A stretch of DNA of 64,000 bases from Actinacidiphila yanglinensis (GCF_900107965.1 NZ_FNVU01000002.1:62001-126000), one strand, 5' to 3'. Shown: positions 25,632-37,485, counted from the first letter of the stretch. Numbers and translations: made by a program. Notes: generated by a model not told the origin, from the letters alone.

Positions 25632-26318
25632 TCACACGGCCGGGCGGTCCCAGTCGGACGGCAGTTCCGGCACCTGCCACGACGGGTCGGGGCGCCAGTC
25701 CTGCCAGCGGTCGCGGAACGGCGGCTCCCACGCCCTGATGGCGCGCACCGCGTCCTGGCCGGCCCGCCGCACCCGCGCGGCCAGTTCGGCCGGCATCAGC
25801 CCGTCGTCCTGCGCCTGGGCGAACTCGTCCTCGTCCCGCCAGTACCACTTGCGGTCCGGGTGCACCGAGATGTCGAGGAAGTGGTCCTCGGAGTCCACTC
25901 CGGCGGACCAGCGACTCAGCGGCTCCTCGAGGTTCACGTACCAGCTGCGGAACCGCCAGTCCGGCTCCCAGAACAGCCACACCGACCACGGCAGGCCCGG
26001 CCGGGCCAGCTTCAGCACCCCCGCGCCGAACCACTCCTCCACCACCCGGGTGCGCGGCTTGGTGTACCGGGTGGCCAGCGGCTCCTTGTACAGCGGCGTG
26101 CCGTCGGCGAGCACCGGCTTGATGCAGCGGGTGCCGGGTGCCAGCCACACCGCCAGCAGGTCCGGTTCGTCGCGCACCACGGTCACCGGACGGCAGATGT
26201 GCACCTGCTCCGTGCCGTTCCCGCGGTAGCGCCACAGCACCTGCTCGCCAGGGGCCCAGTGGGCCTGGCGCGGTGCGTTCGATCCGTCCTGGTGGGTGAT
26301 GTCGACGTCGGCTGTCAT
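25632..26318 (-). CDS. DUF402 domain protein (nucleoside phosphatase-like fold)
   Basis: 228 residues. The segment LPWSVWLFWEPDWRFRSWYVNLEEPLSRWSAGVDSEDHFLDISVHPDRKWYW, in pieces, shows the DUF402 core: W-YVN-E, then D--LDI-V-PD and a following acidic W/E-rich stretch. Some DUF402 proteins are nucleotide phosphatases or act on RNA-linked substrates; the acidic cluster DSEDHFLDI and WRDEDEFAQAQ would supply metal ligands. It is monocistronic. The 270 bases between it and the methyltransferase gene hold no credible gene. Confidence 0.85.
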   Translation of the reverse strand: MTADVDITHQDGSNAPRQAHWAPGEQVLWRYRGNGTEQVHICRPVTVVRDEPDLLAVWLAPGTRCIKPVLADGTPLYKEPLATRYTKPRTRVVEEWFGAGVLKLARPGLPWSVWLFWEPDWRFRSWYVNLEEPLSRWSAGVDSEDHFLDISVHPDRKWYWRDEDEFAQAQDDGLMPAELAARVRRAGQDAVRAIRAWEPPFRDRWQDWRPDPSWQVPELPSDWDRPAV

Positions 26319-26341
26319 GAACAGAGTTTACGGAAAGCCGG

Positions 26342-27727
26342 TTATGGGTGGGTCATGTGAAGGACGTCCAGCGCCTCGTCGAGCTGCGCCTCGGACAGCT
26401 CGCCGCGCTCCACGTACCCCTCCTCGATGACCACCTGACGGATCGTCTTGCGCTCCGCCAGCGACTTCTTGGCCACCTTCGCGGCCTCCTCGTACCCGAT
26501 GTAGCGGTTCAGCGGGGTGACCACGGACGGTGAGGACTCGGCGTACTCCCGGGCGCGTTCCACGTGTGCCGTGATGCCGTCGACGGTGCGGTCCGCGAGC
26601 AGCCGCGACACGTTCGCCAGCAGCCGCACGGACTCCAGGATGTTGCGGGCGATCACCGGCAGCATCACGTTCAGCTCGAAGTTCCCGGCCGCGCCGGCCA
26701 CCGTGATCGCCGTGTCGTTGCCGATCACCTGGGCGGACACCATCAGCACCGCCTCGGGGACCACCGGGTTCACCTTGCCCGGCATGATCGACGAGCCCGG
26801 CTGGAGGTCGGGCAGGCTGATCTCGGACAGCCCGGTGCGCGGGCCGGACGCCATCCACCGCAGGTCGTTGGCGATCTTCGTCAGCCCGACGGCGATGGTC
26901 CGCAGCTGGCCGGAGGTCTCCACGATGCCGTCGCGGGCGCCCTGCGCCTCGAAGTGGTCCCGCGCCTCGGTCAGTGGCAGCCCGGTGGTCCGGGCCACCT
27001 CCGCGATCACCGCGGCCGGGAACCCGGCCGGCGTGTTGATCCCGGTGCCCACCGCGGTGCCGCCCAGCGGCAGCTCCGCCAGCCGGGGCAGCGCCGCCTC
27101 CAGCCGCTCGATGCCGTAGCGCACCTGCGCCGCGTACCCGCCGAACTCCTGGCCCAGCGTTACCGGTGTCGCGTCCATCAGGTGGGTGCGGCCGGCCTTC
27201 ACCACGTCGGCGAACTCGGTCGCCTTGCCCTCCAGCGCCTCGGCGAGCCGGGTCAGTGCCGGGACCAGGTCGCCGGTCACGGCCGCCGTCGCCGCGATGT
27301 GGATGGAGGAGGGGAACACGTCGTTGGAGGACTGGGAGGCGTTGACGTGGTCGTTGGGATGCACCTTGCGGCCCAGCCGCTCGGTGGCCAGGGCGGCGAT
27401 CACCTCGTTGGCGTTCATGTTGGACGACGTGCCCGAGCCCGTCTGGAACACGTCGATCGGGAACTCCGCGTCCCACACCCCCGAGGCGACCTCGTCCGCC
27501 GCCGCGCCGATCGCCGCGCCCATGTCGGCGTCGATCACGCCCAGCTCGGTGTTCACCTTCGCCGCGGCGGCCTTGATCCGCGCCAGCGCCCCGATGTGCG
27601 CCCGGCTGATCCGCTGCCCGGAGATCGGGAAGTTCTCCACGGCCCGCTGCGTCTGCGCCCCCCACTTCGCCGCCGCGGGAACCCTTACCTCGCCCATCGA
27701 GTCGTGCTCGATCCGGAAGTCGTCCAT
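26342..27727 (-). CDS. fumC: Class II fumarate hydratase FumC
   Basis: 461 residues from ATG 27727 ([17 protein letters not shown]), normal for the family; the upstream open frame is non-coding. It interconverts fumarate and malate in the citric acid cycle and is a cofactor-free tetramer. Visible signatures are [31 protein letters not shown], and the fumarase/aspartase signature [11 protein letters not shown] with the loop Ser. It lies next to an iron-sulfur class I fumarase, giving the cell an oxygen-resistant and an iron-dependent enzyme at one locus. Confidence 0.95.
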   Translation of the reverse strand: MDDFRIEHDSMGEVRVPAAAKWGAQTQRAVENFPISGQRISRAHIGALARIKAAAAKVNTELGVIDADMGAAIGAAADEVASGVWDAEFPIDVFQTGSGTSSNMNANEVIAALATERLGRKVHPNDHVNASQSSNDVFPSSIHIAATAAVTGDLVPALTRLAEALEGKATEFADVVKAGRTHLMDATPVTLGQEFGGYAAQVRYGIERLEAALPRLAELPLGGTAVGTGINTPAGFPAAVIAEVARTTGLPLTEARDHFEAQGARDGIVETSGQLRTIAVGLTKIANDLRWMASGPRTGLSEISLPDLQPGSSIMPGKVNPVVPEAVLMVSAQVIGNDTAITVAGAAGNFELNVMLPVIARNILESVRLLANVSRLLADRTVDGITAHVERAREYAESSPSVVTPLNRYIGYEEAAKVAKKSLAERKTIRQVVIEEGYVERGELSEAQLDEALDVLHMTHP

Positions 27728-27829
27728 ATCCACTACAGTGCCTGCCCGGGGAGCTTTGTTCCCTCCGGGCGCGCCCGCGGTGCCCCGCGGCCGTACGAAG
27801 GAATCGCGGCAGGCCACCGGCGTGCATGT

Positions 27830-27876
27830 GCAGCCCCGCCGGGCCGACCGGGCGCAGCCCCGCCGGGCCGGCCGGG
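27830..27876. repeat. Two tandem copies of a 23-bp GC-rich repeat
   Basis: gcagccccgccgggccgaccggg (first 17 bases identical in both copies) occurs at 27830-27852 and again at 27854-27876 with one base changed. It lies in the 151-base gap between fumC and the small gene upstream, just after that gene's stop codon on the minus strand. Confidence 0.55.
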
Positions 27877-27878
27877 GG

Positions 27879-28247
27879 TCAGTCCACCCAGTCCAGTTGG
27901 GCCTCGGGCACCCCGACCCCGCGTGCGTACTCCTCGACCTCGGCGCGGGCGGCGGCGTCCCCACGCGGGTAGCGGAACACCCGCCCCGCGAAGACGACGA
28001 ACGCCTCCGCCCCGGTGCTGTAGTTGACGTACCACCCGCCGGTCGGCGCCAGGCACCCGGCCAGCGCGGCCGCCAGCGGCTCGGCCGCGTCCTCCGGGGC
28101 CCGGAAGTCCAGCAGGGTCCACCGCCCCGGTTGGCCGCCCGCGGGCGCGGGCACCTCGATCCGGCGCATCCCGGTGACCTCCAGCGGGACGCCCTCGAAG
28201 ACGCCTCCGACCCGGAGGCTCTCCGCGATCAGGACACCGGTGAGCAC
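27879..28247 (-). CDS. Conserved hypothetical protein between the two fumarase genes
   Basis: 122 residues from GTG/ATG 28247. The sequence is well-ordered and of normal coding composition: [20 protein letters not shown], a [24 protein letters not shown] stretch, [28 protein letters not shown], and a short acidic tail. No signal peptide, membrane helix or known motif is seen. The gene lies 25 bases after the class I fumarase and is probably cotranscribed. I know similar small genes between fumarases in Streptomyces but not their role. Confidence 0.7.
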   Translation of the reverse strand: MLTGVLIAESLRVGGVFEGVPLEVTGMRRIEVPAPAGGQPGRWTLLDFRAPEDAAEPLAAALAGCLAPTGGWYVNYSTGAEAFVVFAGRVFRYPRGDAAARAEVEEYARGVGVPEAQLDWVD

Positions 28248-28272
28248 GGTTCCCCCCGCCCGCGCGGCGCGC

Positions 28273-29928
<1,656 letters not shown>

Positions 29929-30135
29929 ATGCGGCAATCCTCACTCGGCTGCGTCGACGCTGAAGCGTCTTCAGGGTAGATCCCCGTTCGGGCGGCCCCC
30001 GCCGCGGGTCGGGAGCGGGCCGGGGGCGCCGTCGCCCCCCGGGTGCGGGGGTGCGTGCGGGGGCTGGGCGACGGGCGCCGACCCCTAGGGGACCCGGAGC
30101 GGATTTCAGGGTAGTCGCGATCTATCGCGTCTGTG

Positions 30136-30150
30136 TACGGTGGTCCGGTG
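30136..30150 (+). promoter_or_regulatory. Candidate -10 placed for a leaderless DUF1707 transcript
   Basis: TACGGT (30136-30141) is followed after 6 bases by GTG 30148, with no Shine-Dalgarno site. This decides my start choice for the gene. Confidence 0.45.
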
Positions 30151-30837
30151 GACGAATCGTCGCTCCAGAAGCGCCCGCAGCCCGCGGAGGAACCGGCCCG
30201 GCCCGCGGTGGTCCCGCACCCCGTCGAAGGCGCCCTGCGGGCCTCGGACGCCGACCGCGACCGCATCGCCGACATCCTGCGCGAGGCCCTCGCCGAGGGG
30301 CGCCTCGACGCCGACGAGCACTCCGAGCGGCTGGACCGGGTCTACTCCGCGAAGACGGTCGGCGAACTGGAGCCGCTGGTGCGGGACCTGCCCGCGGGCA
30401 GCGCCGCCACCTCGCCCGCGGCGGGGCCGCGTTCGTACCCCGGCGAGTCCACCGGGGAGAACCCCACACTGATCGGCATCCTCAGCGGGACCGAGCGCAA
30501 GGGGCGTTGGCGGGTCGGCGGCCGGATCACCGCGATCGCGGTGATGGGCGGCGTCGAGATCGACCTGACCCAGGCGACCTTCACCGCACCGGAACTGGTC
30601 ATCAACTGCACCGCGGTCATGGGCGGTGTGTCGATCAAGGTCCCGGAGAACGTCACGCTGCGCGGCAGCGGCGTGATCGGGATCATGGGCGGCGCGGACG
30701 TGCGTTCCTACGAAGCCCCCGATCCGCAGGCGCCGGTGGTCCGGGTGATCGGGTTCGCCTTCTGGGGCGGGGTCGAGGCGAAGGCCAAGCGCGGCAAGAA
30801 GGTCGTGGACTGGGCCAAGAAGCGGCTCCAGGGCTGA
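30148..30837 (+). CDS. DUF1707 / LiaF-like C-terminal domain protein
   Basis: 229 residues from GTG 30148 (GTG 30133 is in frame). After a Pro-rich lead comes a DUF1707 domain (about residues 35-85): LRASDADRDRIADILREALAEGRLDADEHSERLDRVYSAKT, read in pieces. A beta-rich C-terminal domain (about 115-215) has repeated AVMGGVEIDL, AVMGGVSIKV and GIMGGADV strands, as in the LiaF/DUF2154 family. No membrane helix is visible, unlike many relatives. LiaF proteins restrain cell-envelope stress kinases; whether this one does is unknown. Confidence 0.85.
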   Translation: MDESSLQKRPQPAEEPARPAVVPHPVEGALRASDADRDRIADILREALAEGRLDADEHSERLDRVYSAKTVGELEPLVRDLPAGSAATSPAAGPRSYPGESTGENPTLIGILSGTERKGRWRVGGRITAIAVMGGVEIDLTQATFTAPELVINCTAVMGGVSIKVPENVTLRGSGVIGIMGGADVRSYEAPDPQAPVVRVIGFAFWGGVEAKAKRGKKVVDWAKKRLQG

Positions 30838-31097
30838 GTTCGAGCCGGGGCGCCCCCAACTCCCGCTGGTAACGGTCCTGTTGAGTGTCCGGGGTGGCGC
30901 ACGCCGGAGCGAGTGTCGTACGCGGGAACGAACACGGTGCGCATGAAGTCGCGCACAGCGGGTAGGGGAACGGCACGCCGCCGCGCGGCAGGTCCGGTCC
31001 CCCTGCGCCCGGGCTCCGGGCAGCGACGGGCAAGCGTGGTCATCACCCCCAGAGCTGGGCCTGGGGGCAACCGAAGCGCCGTCGTCAGGAGTTTCCC

Positions 31098-31451
31098 GTG
31101 CTTCAACCGATCGAGCCCGTCACGGACCCCGCGCTCCCGCCAGGACACCCGCGGGATCTCGGCGGCCCCTGGCACTCGGAGGCCGCCTGCCGGAGCGACG
31201 AGGCGGGACTCTTCTTCGCGCCGTCGAAGGAGCCCACCGCCGCCCGGCTGCTGCGCGAGGAAGCCGCCAAGCGGGTCTGCGCCCGCTGCCCGGTGATGCT
31301 CGAATGCCGGGAACACGCCGTGTCGCAGCCCGAGCCGTACGGCGTGTGGGGCGGCATGACCGCGGCCGAGCGGCGCGTGGTGCTCGCCCGCAGGCGCCGT
31401 CGTGAGGCCGAACTCCAGCACTCCGCCCCGCCGATCGCCGCCGCGGGCTAG
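31098..31451 (+). CDS. wblI: WhiB-like iron-sulfur transcription factor, WblI by gene order
   Basis: 117 residues. Four Cys that bind the [4Fe-4S] cluster are at C31, C61, C64 and C70 (AACR; VCARCPVMLEC). The GVWGGMT turn at about 82-88 is followed by the basic ARRRRRE tail. WhiB-like proteins bind the principal sigma factor and respond to redox or nitric oxide. The position between the fumarase/DUF1707 genes and glpX is that of wblI (SCO5046) in Streptomyces coelicolor, recalled from memory, so the symbol rests on synteny. The 260 bases upstream hold cccccag/ctggggg hairpin arms (about 31045-31072) and no gene. Confidence 0.9.
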   Translation: MLQPIEPVTDPALPPGHPRDLGGPWHSEAACRSDEAGLFFAPSKEPTAARLLREEAAKRVCARCPVMLECREHAVSQPEPYGVWGGMTAAERRVVLARRRRREAELQHSAPPIAAAG

Positions 31452-31466
31452 GGCCCAGGGCTTGCC

Positions 31467-31510
31467 CGCGAAGTCGTGTCGTTCGCCCGCCGGGCAGGCA
31501 CGACTTCGCG
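31467..31510 (+). terminator. Bidirectional hairpin terminator
   Basis: A perfect 12-bp stem (cgcgaagtcgtg / cacgacttcgcg) encloses a smaller gcccg/cgggc hairpin. It lies between the converging WhiB-like and XRE genes. Confidence 0.75.
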
Positions 31511-31594
31511 GACACGCCGTGGCCCCTTCGCGAGCGCGACTCCGTACCGCTCCGGTCCGGCCTTCGCCGCCCTTCCCGCCCTTCGCGGCGCGGC

Positions 31595-32425
31595 TCAACC
31601 CACGAGCGTGCGGGTGCCGGGCATTGCGAGGAGGGCGAGCCGCTCGGCGTCCTGGGTGTCGGGCTCGGCCGTGTAGACCATGATCCGCAGGTCGCTGCCC
31701 GCCACGCTGAGCACGTCGCAGTCCAGCGTGAGCGCGCCCACCTGCGGGTGGTCGATGGTCTTGCGCGTCGCCTCGTGCCGGCCCACCGCCCCGGAGTCCC
31801 ACAGTTCGGCGAACCGTTCGCTGCCCTCGCGCAGTTCCGCGACCAGGTGCCGCAGCCCCTGGTCGGCCGGATAGCGGTTCGCCGCCGCGCGCAGCGCGGT
31901 GACCTGCGAGACGTCGAGCGCCGCCTTCGACTGCGGGGTGTGCCGGACCCGGCTGCCCGCACCGAGGAAGTTGCGCCACACCGCGTTGCGCTCCTTGCCG
32001 TGCTGCTCGCCCAGCAGCGCCGTGTACAGCGGGTTGGCCAGCAGCAGCGTCCACGTCGCGTCGGAGACCGCGACGGGCGTCCCGGCCAGCCGGTCCAGCA
32101 TGCGGTGGACGCTCGGCGTGATGTAGCCGGGCACCGTGCCCTGCCCCGGGGGCACCAGGCCGGCGGCGTGGAAGAGGTGCTCGCGCTCGACGTCGGACAG
32201 CCGCAGCGCCCGGCCCAGCGCCTCCACGATCTGCTCCGAGGGGTTGGCCGCCCGGCCCTGTTCCAGGCGGGTGACGTAGTCGACCGAGATCCCCGCCAGC
32301 AGGGCCAGTTCCTCGCGGCGCAGCCCGGCGGTCCGCCGGTGGCCGCCGCCGGGCAGCCCGGCCGCCTCCGGGGAGACGCGCTCCCGCCAGCGCCGCACCG
32401 CCCTCCCGAACTCCGTGCTCGTCAT
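31595..32425 (-). CDS. XRE family regulator with MmyB-like ligand-binding domain
   Basis: 276 residues from ATG 32425; the long open frame upstream is a shadow of glpX. An N-terminal helix-turn-helix of the XRE type is clear (RTAGLRREELALLAGISVDYVTRLEQGRAANPSEQIVEALGRALRL). The C-terminal domain (about 95-275) is MmyB-like: WTLLLANPLYTALLGE, then NAVWRNFLGAGSRV, and a late HPQVGALTLDCDVLSVAGSDLRIMVYTAEPD. MmyB-type regulators often control a neighbouring oxidoreductase gene; none is adjacent here, and the target is unknown. Confidence 0.9.
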   Translation of the reverse strand: MTSTEFGRAVRRWRERVSPEAAGLPGGGHRRTAGLRREELALLAGISVDYVTRLEQGRAANPSEQIVEALGRALRLSDVEREHLFHAAGLVPPGQGTVPGYITPSVHRMLDRLAGTPVAVSDATWTLLLANPLYTALLGEQHGKERNAVWRNFLGAGSRVRHTPQSKAALDVSQVTALRAAANRYPADQGLRHLVAELREGSERFAELWDSGAVGRHEATRKTIDHPQVGALTLDCDVLSVAGSDLRIMVYTAEPDTQDAERLALLAMPGTRTLVG

Positions 32426-32548
32426 GCCACCACTGTGCACCCCCGGGCGCGGACGTTCCTGGTACGGGGAGTGCCACGCAGAACGGGAGCGGCCGCGCGG
32501 TACTGGGGAGCGGCTCGCCGTACAGGGGGGAAGCGCCGTGCGAGCGGT

Positions 32549-32577
32549 CGCCCGGGGGCCGGCGGGGCCCCCGGGCG
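32549..32577 (-). terminator. Hairpin terminator of glpX
   Basis: Perfect 12-bp stem (cgcccgggggcc / ggcccccgggcg), 5-base loop, 6 bases beyond the glpX stop on the minus strand. Confidence 0.75.
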
Positions 32578-32583
32578 GCGCCG

Positions 32584-33615
32584 TCAGTTCGCCCGGTCGA
32601 AGTCGATGGCGCTGTACGCCCGCAGCTTCGACAGCCGGTGCACCGAGTCGATCTGCCGGATCGTGCCCGACTTCGAGCGCATCACCAGGGAGGAGGTGGT
32701 GGCCGTCTCCGCCCGGTAGCGCACCCCGCGCAGCAGCTCGCCGTCGGTGATCCCGGTCGCGACGAAGAACACGTTCTCCCCGCTGACCAGGTCGTTGGTG
32801 TGCAGTACCCGGTCCAGGTCGTGACCCGCGTCCAGCGCCTTGCGCCGCTCGGCGTCGTCCTTCGGCCACAGCCTGCCCTGGATGGTGCCGCCCAGGCACG
32901 CCATCGCGCAGGCGGTGATGATGCCCTCCGGGGTGCCGCCGATGCCCAGCAGCATGTCGACGCCGGTGCCCTCGCGGGCCGCCATGATCGCGCCCGCGAC
33001 GTCGCCGTCCGCGATGAACTTGATCCGCGCGCCGGTCTCCCGGATCTGCCGGGCCAGCTCGTCGTGGCGCGGCCGGTCCAGCACCACGACCGTCACGTCC
33101 TCGGGCGAGATGCCCTTCGCCTTCGCCACCCGGCGGATGTTCACCTCGGGCGGCGCGGTGATGTCGACGAACTCCGCCGCTTCCGGGCCCACCACGAGCT
33201 TGTCCATGTAGAAGACGGCCGACGGGTCGTACATGGTGCCGCGGTCGGCCGCCGCGAGCACGGACACCGCGTTCGGCATGCCCTTGGCGGTCAGCGTGGT
33301 GCCGTCCACCGGGTCCACGGCGACGTCGCACTCCGCACCGGTGCCGTCGCCGATCCGCTCGCCGTTGTAGAGCATCGGCGCCTCGTCCTTCTCGCCCTCG
33401 CCGATGACCACCACGCCGTTCATCGACACGGTGTGCACGAGGGTGCGCATGGCCTTGACGGCCGCGCCGTCCGCGCCGTTCTTGTCGCCGCGGCCGACCC
33501 AGCGGGCCGAGGCCAGCGCGGCGGCCTCGGTGACCCGGACCAGTTCCAGGGCGAGGTTGCGGTCGGGTGCCTCCGGGCTCACTTCGAGCTGCGGGGGCAA
33601 GTGCTGTTCGGTCAT
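32584..33615 (-). CDS. glpX: Class II fructose-1,6-bisphosphatase GlpX
   Basis: 343 residues from ATG 33615 with AAAGG about 10 bases upstream. It removes the 1-phosphate of fructose 1,6-bisphosphate in gluconeogenesis and is the main such enzyme of actinobacteria. Family motifs are intact: [39 protein letters not shown] with the metal-binding acids, LDRPRH and [12 protein letters not shown]. Length is normal. It is divergent from the DUF4245 gene, with about 90 bases between. Confidence 0.95.
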   Translation of the reverse strand: MTEQHLPPQLEVSPEAPDRNLALELVRVTEAAALASARWVGRGDKNGADGAAVKAMRTLVHTVSMNGVVVIGEGEKDEAPMLYNGERIGDGTGAECDVAVDPVDGTTLTAKGMPNAVSVLAAADRGTMYDPSAVFYMDKLVVGPEAAEFVDITAPPEVNIRRVAKAKGISPEDVTVVVLDRPRHDELARQIRETGARIKFIADGDVAGAIMAAREGTGVDMLLGIGGTPEGIITACAMACLGGTIQGRLWPKDDAERRKALDAGHDLDRVLHTNDLVSGENVFFVATGITDGELLRGVRYRAETATTSSLVMRSKSGTIRQIDSVHRLSKLRAYSAIDFDRAN

Positions 33616-33706
33616 CACGCGCACCTTTCTGTACGAGGACGGCCGGAAAATGAGGGTGCTGCGACAGTAGCGGGTGAGGTGCGAATCTGAGCAGGGGGCA
33701 TGTCAC

Positions 33707-34312
33707 ATGAGCGACGTCCCCTTTCCGGGTACCCGGCGGGCGGGGCGCAAACGCCCATGGGGGACCATAGGACCCGTGGCAGCGGACAAGCGTGGCGGCA
33801 ACAAGACGGTGCGGGACCTGGTCCTGTCGATGCTCGTGCTCGGCGTCGTCGTGTACCTGATCTATCTGTTCATCCCGCACGACTCCAAAGCCGACCCGGT
33901 CAAGACCGAGACGGTCGGCTACAGCGTGGAACTCCAGCAGGCCAGGCGGGACGCGCCCTACCCGGTGGCCGGCCCCGAGGGCCTCGGCGCGAAGTGGCGG
34001 GCCACCTCCGTCACGTACTCCGGCAGCGACCGCAAGAACGTCACCTGGCACATCGGTTTCGTCGACCCCGACCAGCAGTACGCCGCGGTGGAGCAGACCA
34101 ACGGCAACGCGGCCGCGTTCATCGCCCAGGTGACGCTCAACGGGCACCGCGACGGCGACCGGACGCTTCCCGTCCACGGGGTGGGCTGGACGTACTACAC
34201 CGGCGGGCGGTACCACGCGGTGGCGCGCGAGCAGAACGGCGTCACCACCGTGGTGCTCGGCACCGGGCCGGACAGCCGGCTCCAGCAGCTGGCCGGCGCC
34301 CTCAAGTCCTGA
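33707..34312 (+). CDS. DUF4245 membrane-anchored protein
   Basis: About 201 residues from ATG 33707, which has CAGGGGG 9 bases upstream. GTG 33776 (VAADKRGGNKTVRDL) matches the usual N-terminus of the family and is a good alternative. One membrane helix (LVLSMLVLGVVVYLIYLFIP) is followed by an outside domain with VTYSGSDRKNVTWHIGFVDPDQQYAAVEQT and a late WTYYTGGRYHAVAREQNGVTTVVLGTG. This is DUF4245, an actinobacterial family of unknown role regularly found beside glpX and exonuclease VII genes. Confidence 0.87.
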   Translation: MSDVPFPGTRRAGRKRPWGTIGPVAADKRGGNKTVRDLVLSMLVLGVVVYLIYLFIPHDSKADPVKTETVGYSVELQQARRDAPYPVAGPEGLGAKWRATSVTYSGSDRKNVTWHIGFVDPDQQYAAVEQTNGNAAAFIAQVTLNGHRDGDRTLPVHGVGWTYYTGGRYHAVAREQNGVTTVVLGTGPDSRLQQLAGALKS

Positions 34313-34348
34313 GGCGCCCCCGCGGCCCCGCCCTCCTGAGCGGCGCCC

Positions 34349-34588
34349 CTACTCGGGCCCGCCCTGCTCCGCCTCCTCGGCGTCCTCCGCCGCCAGCGCC
34401 GCGTCGAGCCGGGCCCGGGCACCCTCCAGCCAGTGCCGGCACACCTTGGCCAGCTCCTCGCCGCGCTCCCACAGGGCGAGCGATTCCTCCAAGGTCGCGC
34501 CGCCCGCCTCCAGACGGCGCACCACGTCGACGAGTTCGTCGCGGGCCTGTTCGTAGCCGAGTACGGTGCCGGGCTCCTGGTCTGCCAT
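34349..34588 (-). CDS. xseB: Exodeoxyribonuclease VII small subunit
   Basis: 79 residues. The pattern [47 protein letters not shown] is the complete XseB helical hairpin (E-V--LE-G---LEE-L-L-E-G--L---C---L). It binds the large subunit XseA, which is encoded 0.6 kb away on the same strand with a cupin gene between. The complex degrades single-stranded DNA. Confidence 0.95.
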   Translation of the reverse strand: MADQEPGTVLGYEQARDELVDVVRRLEAGGATLEESLALWERGEELAKVCRHWLEGARARLDAALAAEDAEEAEQGGPE

Positions 34589-34719
34589 GACCGCAAGCCT
34601 AGGCCGTCGCTCGGACAGACCCGGGCGGCGCGGAAGGGGACGGCCCGGCCGGACCGCCCCCGCACAACCGGTTCACGCCCACCCGGTCCGCCCGGCTCCC
34701 GCTCGTGCGCTCACCCGGC

Positions 34720-35061
34720 TCACCCGGGGGTGCGGATCTCCAGCATCACGCAGCCCGGCACGGTGCGGTAGGGCCCGTGCGGCATGCCCGGTGGGCGGGA
34801 CGCGTAGTACCCGGCGGTGAAGGTGCGGCCGAGGGTGAGGTCCTCCAACTCGCCCTCCAGCAGGTACACCTCCTCGTAGTAGGGGTGCCGGATCACGCCC
34901 GCCGCGGAGGTGTCGAGCCCGGGCGCCCAGCGGGCCAGCCGGGTCAGCTCCGTTGCCGGGTCAGGCCCGGCGGACAGCCGCCGCTCGCTCACCCCGGGCG
35001 CGCCCGGGTCCGCGTGCCACGGCAGCGCCGCGGTGTCGTGGAACTCGTGCTCGTCCTTCAC
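34720..35061 (-). CDS. Cupin domain protein inserted between xseA and xseB
   Basis: 113 residues from GTG 35061. VIRHPYYEEVYLLEGELEDLTLGRTFTAGYYASRPPGMPHGPYRTVPGCVMLEI shows a cupin barrel: an H-----EEVY-LEGE first motif and a PPGMPHGPY second motif that supply metal-binding His and Glu. It resembles the ChrR/anti-sigma-like cupins that take a carboxylate or aldehyde. It splits the usually adjacent xseA and xseB genes. The role is unknown. Confidence 0.82.
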   Translation of the reverse strand: MKDEHEFHDTAALPWHADPGAPGVSERRLSAGPDPATELTRLARWAPGLDTSAAGVIRHPYYEEVYLLEGELEDLTLGRTFTAGYYASRPPGMPHGPYRTVPGCVMLEIRTPG

Positions 35062-35149
35062 CCGGTCCCCCTTCTTCCTCCGCCTCGGCCCGCACTCCCG
35101 CGGACCCCGTGTCCGGCTCCCACAGGCTGCCCGGAGCCGCTCAGGCCGC

Positions 35150-36361
35150 TCAGTCTTCGCCGACCCGGACCGTGAAGTCCCCCTCGGCGACCCGGGCGCG
35201 CAGCGTCTCCCCGGCCGTGACCTCCGCCGGGTCGCGGACCGCGGCGCCGTCCTCCCGCTGCAGCACCGCGTAGCCGCGGCGCAGGGTGGCCGCGGGGGAG
35301 AGGGCCACCACGCGGGCGAGGGTGTGGGTGAGGTCCGCGTCGGCCCGGTCGAGGAGGTGCCCGACGGTGCGCCGGGCCCGGTCCACCCGGTCGGCCACCT
35401 CCGCCTCGCGCTGCTCGACCATGCGGTAGGGCGCCGCGAGCGAGGGCCGGCTCAGCGCCGCGTCCAGCCCGCGCTCCTCCCGGTCGAGGATGCCGCGCAG
35501 CACCCGCAGCGCCCGGTCCTGCACCAGCCGGACCCGGGCCAGCTCCTCCCGTACGTCCGGCACGATCCGCTTGGCGGCGTCCGTCGGCGTGGACGCCCGC
35601 AGGTCGGCGACCAGATCGAGCAGCGGGGTGTCCGGCTCGTGCCCGATCGCGGAGACCACCGGGGTGCCGCACTCCGCGACCGCGCGCACCAGCCGCTCGT
35701 CGGAGAAGGGCAGCAGGTCCTCGACGCTGCCGCCGCCCCGGGCCACCACGATGACGTCGACCTCGGGGTGCTCGTCGAGCTGCCGCACCGCCTCGATCAC
35801 CTTGGGCACCGCGGTGGCGCCCTGCACCGGGACGTTCCGCACCTCGAAGCGCACCGCCGGCCAGCGCAGCCGGGCGTTCTCCCGCACGTCCCGCTCGGCG
35901 GCCGACGCGCGCCCGGTGACCAGCCCGATCAGCCCGGGCAGGAACGGCAGCGGGCGCTTGCGGTCCGCCGCGAAGAGCCCCTCCGCGGCCAGCGCCTTCT
36001 TCAACTGCTCCAGCCGCGCCAGCAGTTCGCCCATCCCGACCGGCCGGATCTCGGCGGCCCGCAACGACAGGGTGCCCCGCGGCCCGTACCACTCCGGCTT
36101 CGCGTGCACCACGACCCGCGCGCCCTCGCCGACCACGTCGGCCACCTGCTCGTAGACCCCGCGATAGCAGGTCACGGACAGCGAGGTGTCGTGCGAGGGG
36201 TCGCGCAGCGTCAGGAACACCACGCCGGCGCCCGGGCGGCGGGAGAGCTGGGTGATCTGGCCCTCCACCCACACCGCGCCGAGCCGGTCGATCCACCCGC
36301 CGATCAGCCGCGACACCTCGCCGACCGGGATCGGCGCCTCCGCCGAGGTGTTGAGAGCCAT
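35150..36361 (-). CDS. xseA: Exodeoxyribonuclease VII large subunit
   Basis: 403 residues. An N-terminal OB-fold ([39 protein letters not shown]) binds single-stranded DNA. The catalytic core holds [57 protein letters not shown] and [26 protein letters not shown], all typical. A C-terminal coiled region binds XseB. The ATG at 36361 gives the normal N-terminus. It is divergent from ispH across about 105 bases. Confidence 0.95.
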   Translation of the reverse strand: MALNTSAEAPIPVGEVSRLIGGWIDRLGAVWVEGQITQLSRRPGAGVVFLTLRDPSHDTSLSVTCYRGVYEQVADVVGEGARVVVHAKPEWYGPRGTLSLRAAEIRPVGMGELLARLEQLKKALAAEGLFAADRKRPLPFLPGLIGLVTGRASAAERDVRENARLRWPAVRFEVRNVPVQGATAVPKVIEAVRQLDEHPEVDVIVVARGGGSVEDLLPFSDERLVRAVAECGTPVVSAIGHEPDTPLLDLVADLRASTPTDAAKRIVPDVREELARVRLVQDRALRVLRGILDREERGLDAALSRPSLAAPYRMVEQREAEVADRVDRARRTVGHLLDRADADLTHTLARVVALSPAATLRRGYAVLQREDGAAVRDPAEVTAGETLRARVAEGDFTVRVGED

Positions 36362-36455
36362 GCGCCGACCCTAGCGCGGCGAGCCGACACCACAGGGGGC
36401 GCGCCGTTGTCCACAGCCCGCGCGGCCGGGCCCCCACGGCCGCGGGCGGCGACCG

Positions 36456-36471
36456 TACGATGGACCGCATG
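36456..36471 (+). promoter_or_regulatory. Candidate -10 placed for leaderless ispH
   Basis: TACGAT (36456-36461) is followed after 7 bases by ATG 36469. An earlier in-frame ATG at 36460 overlaps this hexamer, so it is unlikely to be the start. Confidence 0.5.
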
Positions 36472-37455
36472 ACTGCCAACACCTCCCGCCGTGTCCTCCT
36501 CGCCGCCCCCCGCGGGTACTGCGCGGGCGTGGACCGAGCCGTCATCACCGTCGAGAAGGCGCTGGAGCTGTACGGCGCGCCGATCTACGTGCGCAAGCAG
36601 ATCGTGCACAACAAGTACGTGGTGCAGACCCTGGAGAAGAAGGGCGCCATCTTCGTCGACGAGACGGAGGAGGTGCCGGAGAACGCCATCGTCATCTTCT
36701 CCGCGCACGGCGTGGCGCCGGTCGTGCACGAGGAGGCCGCCGAGCGCAGCCTCGCCTCGATCGACGCGACATGCCCTCTGGTCACCAAGGTGCACAAGGA
36801 GGCCGTCCGTTACGCCGGCGAGGACTACGACATCCTCCTCATCGGTCACGAGGGCCACGAAGAGGTCGTCGGCACCATGGGCGAGGCGCCCGACCGCATG
36901 CACCTGGTCGACGGCCCGGCCGACGCCGCGAACGTGAAGGTGCGCGACGAGTCCAAGGTGGTGTGGCTCTCGCAGACCACACTGTCCGTCGACGAGACGA
37001 TGGAGACCGTCGACGCCCTCAAGGACCGCTTCCCGCGGCTGGTCTCCCCGCCGAGCGACGACATCTGCTACGCGACGCAGAACCGCCAGGTCGCGGTGAA
37101 GCAGATCGCCGCCGAGGCCGACCTGGTGATCGTGGTCGGCTCCCGCAACTCCTCCAACTCCATCCGGCTGGTCGAGGTCGCCCTCCAGTCCGGCGCGGGT
37201 GCGTCGTACCTGGTGGACTTCGCCGACGAGTGCGAGGACGGCTGGCTGGAGGGCGTGCGCACTGTCGGCGTGACCTCGGGCGCGTCCGTGCCGGAGGTGC
37301 TGGTCGACGGCGTGCTGGAGTGGCTGGCCGCGCGCGGCTTCGACGACGTGTCGGTGGTGACGTCCGCGAAGGAGTCCATCCAGTTCTCGCTGCCGAAGGA
37401 ACTGCGCCGGGATCTGCGTGCGGAGGCCGCCGAGCGGGCATCGGCCAAGAGGTGA
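36469..37455 (+). CDS. ispH: 4-hydroxy-3-methylbut-2-enyl diphosphate reductase IspH
   Basis: 328 residues. This is the last step of the MEP pathway: reductive dehydroxylation to isopentenyl and dimethylallyl diphosphate, on a [4Fe-4S] cluster. The three cluster Cys are C18 (PRGYCAGV), C102 (DATCPLV) and C200 (DDICYATQ). The conserved His (VHN, SAHG, HEGHEE) and the late SNSIRL substrate loop are present. Its product feeds the cis-prenyl transferase encoded at 11650. It is followed 30 bases later by ppgK. Confidence 0.96.
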   Translation: MTANTSRRVLLAAPRGYCAGVDRAVITVEKALELYGAPIYVRKQIVHNKYVVQTLEKKGAIFVDETEEVPENAIVIFSAHGVAPVVHEEAAERSLASIDATCPLVTKVHKEAVRYAGEDYDILLIGHEGHEEVVGTMGEAPDRMHLVDGPADAANVKVRDESKVVWLSQTTLSVDETMETVDALKDRFPRLVSPPSDDICYATQNRQVAVKQIAAEADLVIVVGSRNSSNSIRLVEVALQSGAGASYLVDFADECEDGWLEGVRTVGVTSGASVPEVLVDGVLEWLAARGFDDVSVVTSAKESIQFSLPKELRRDLRAEAAERASAKR

Positions 37456-37485
37456 GCGGATCCACCCACCTTTAACCTGGGGGGC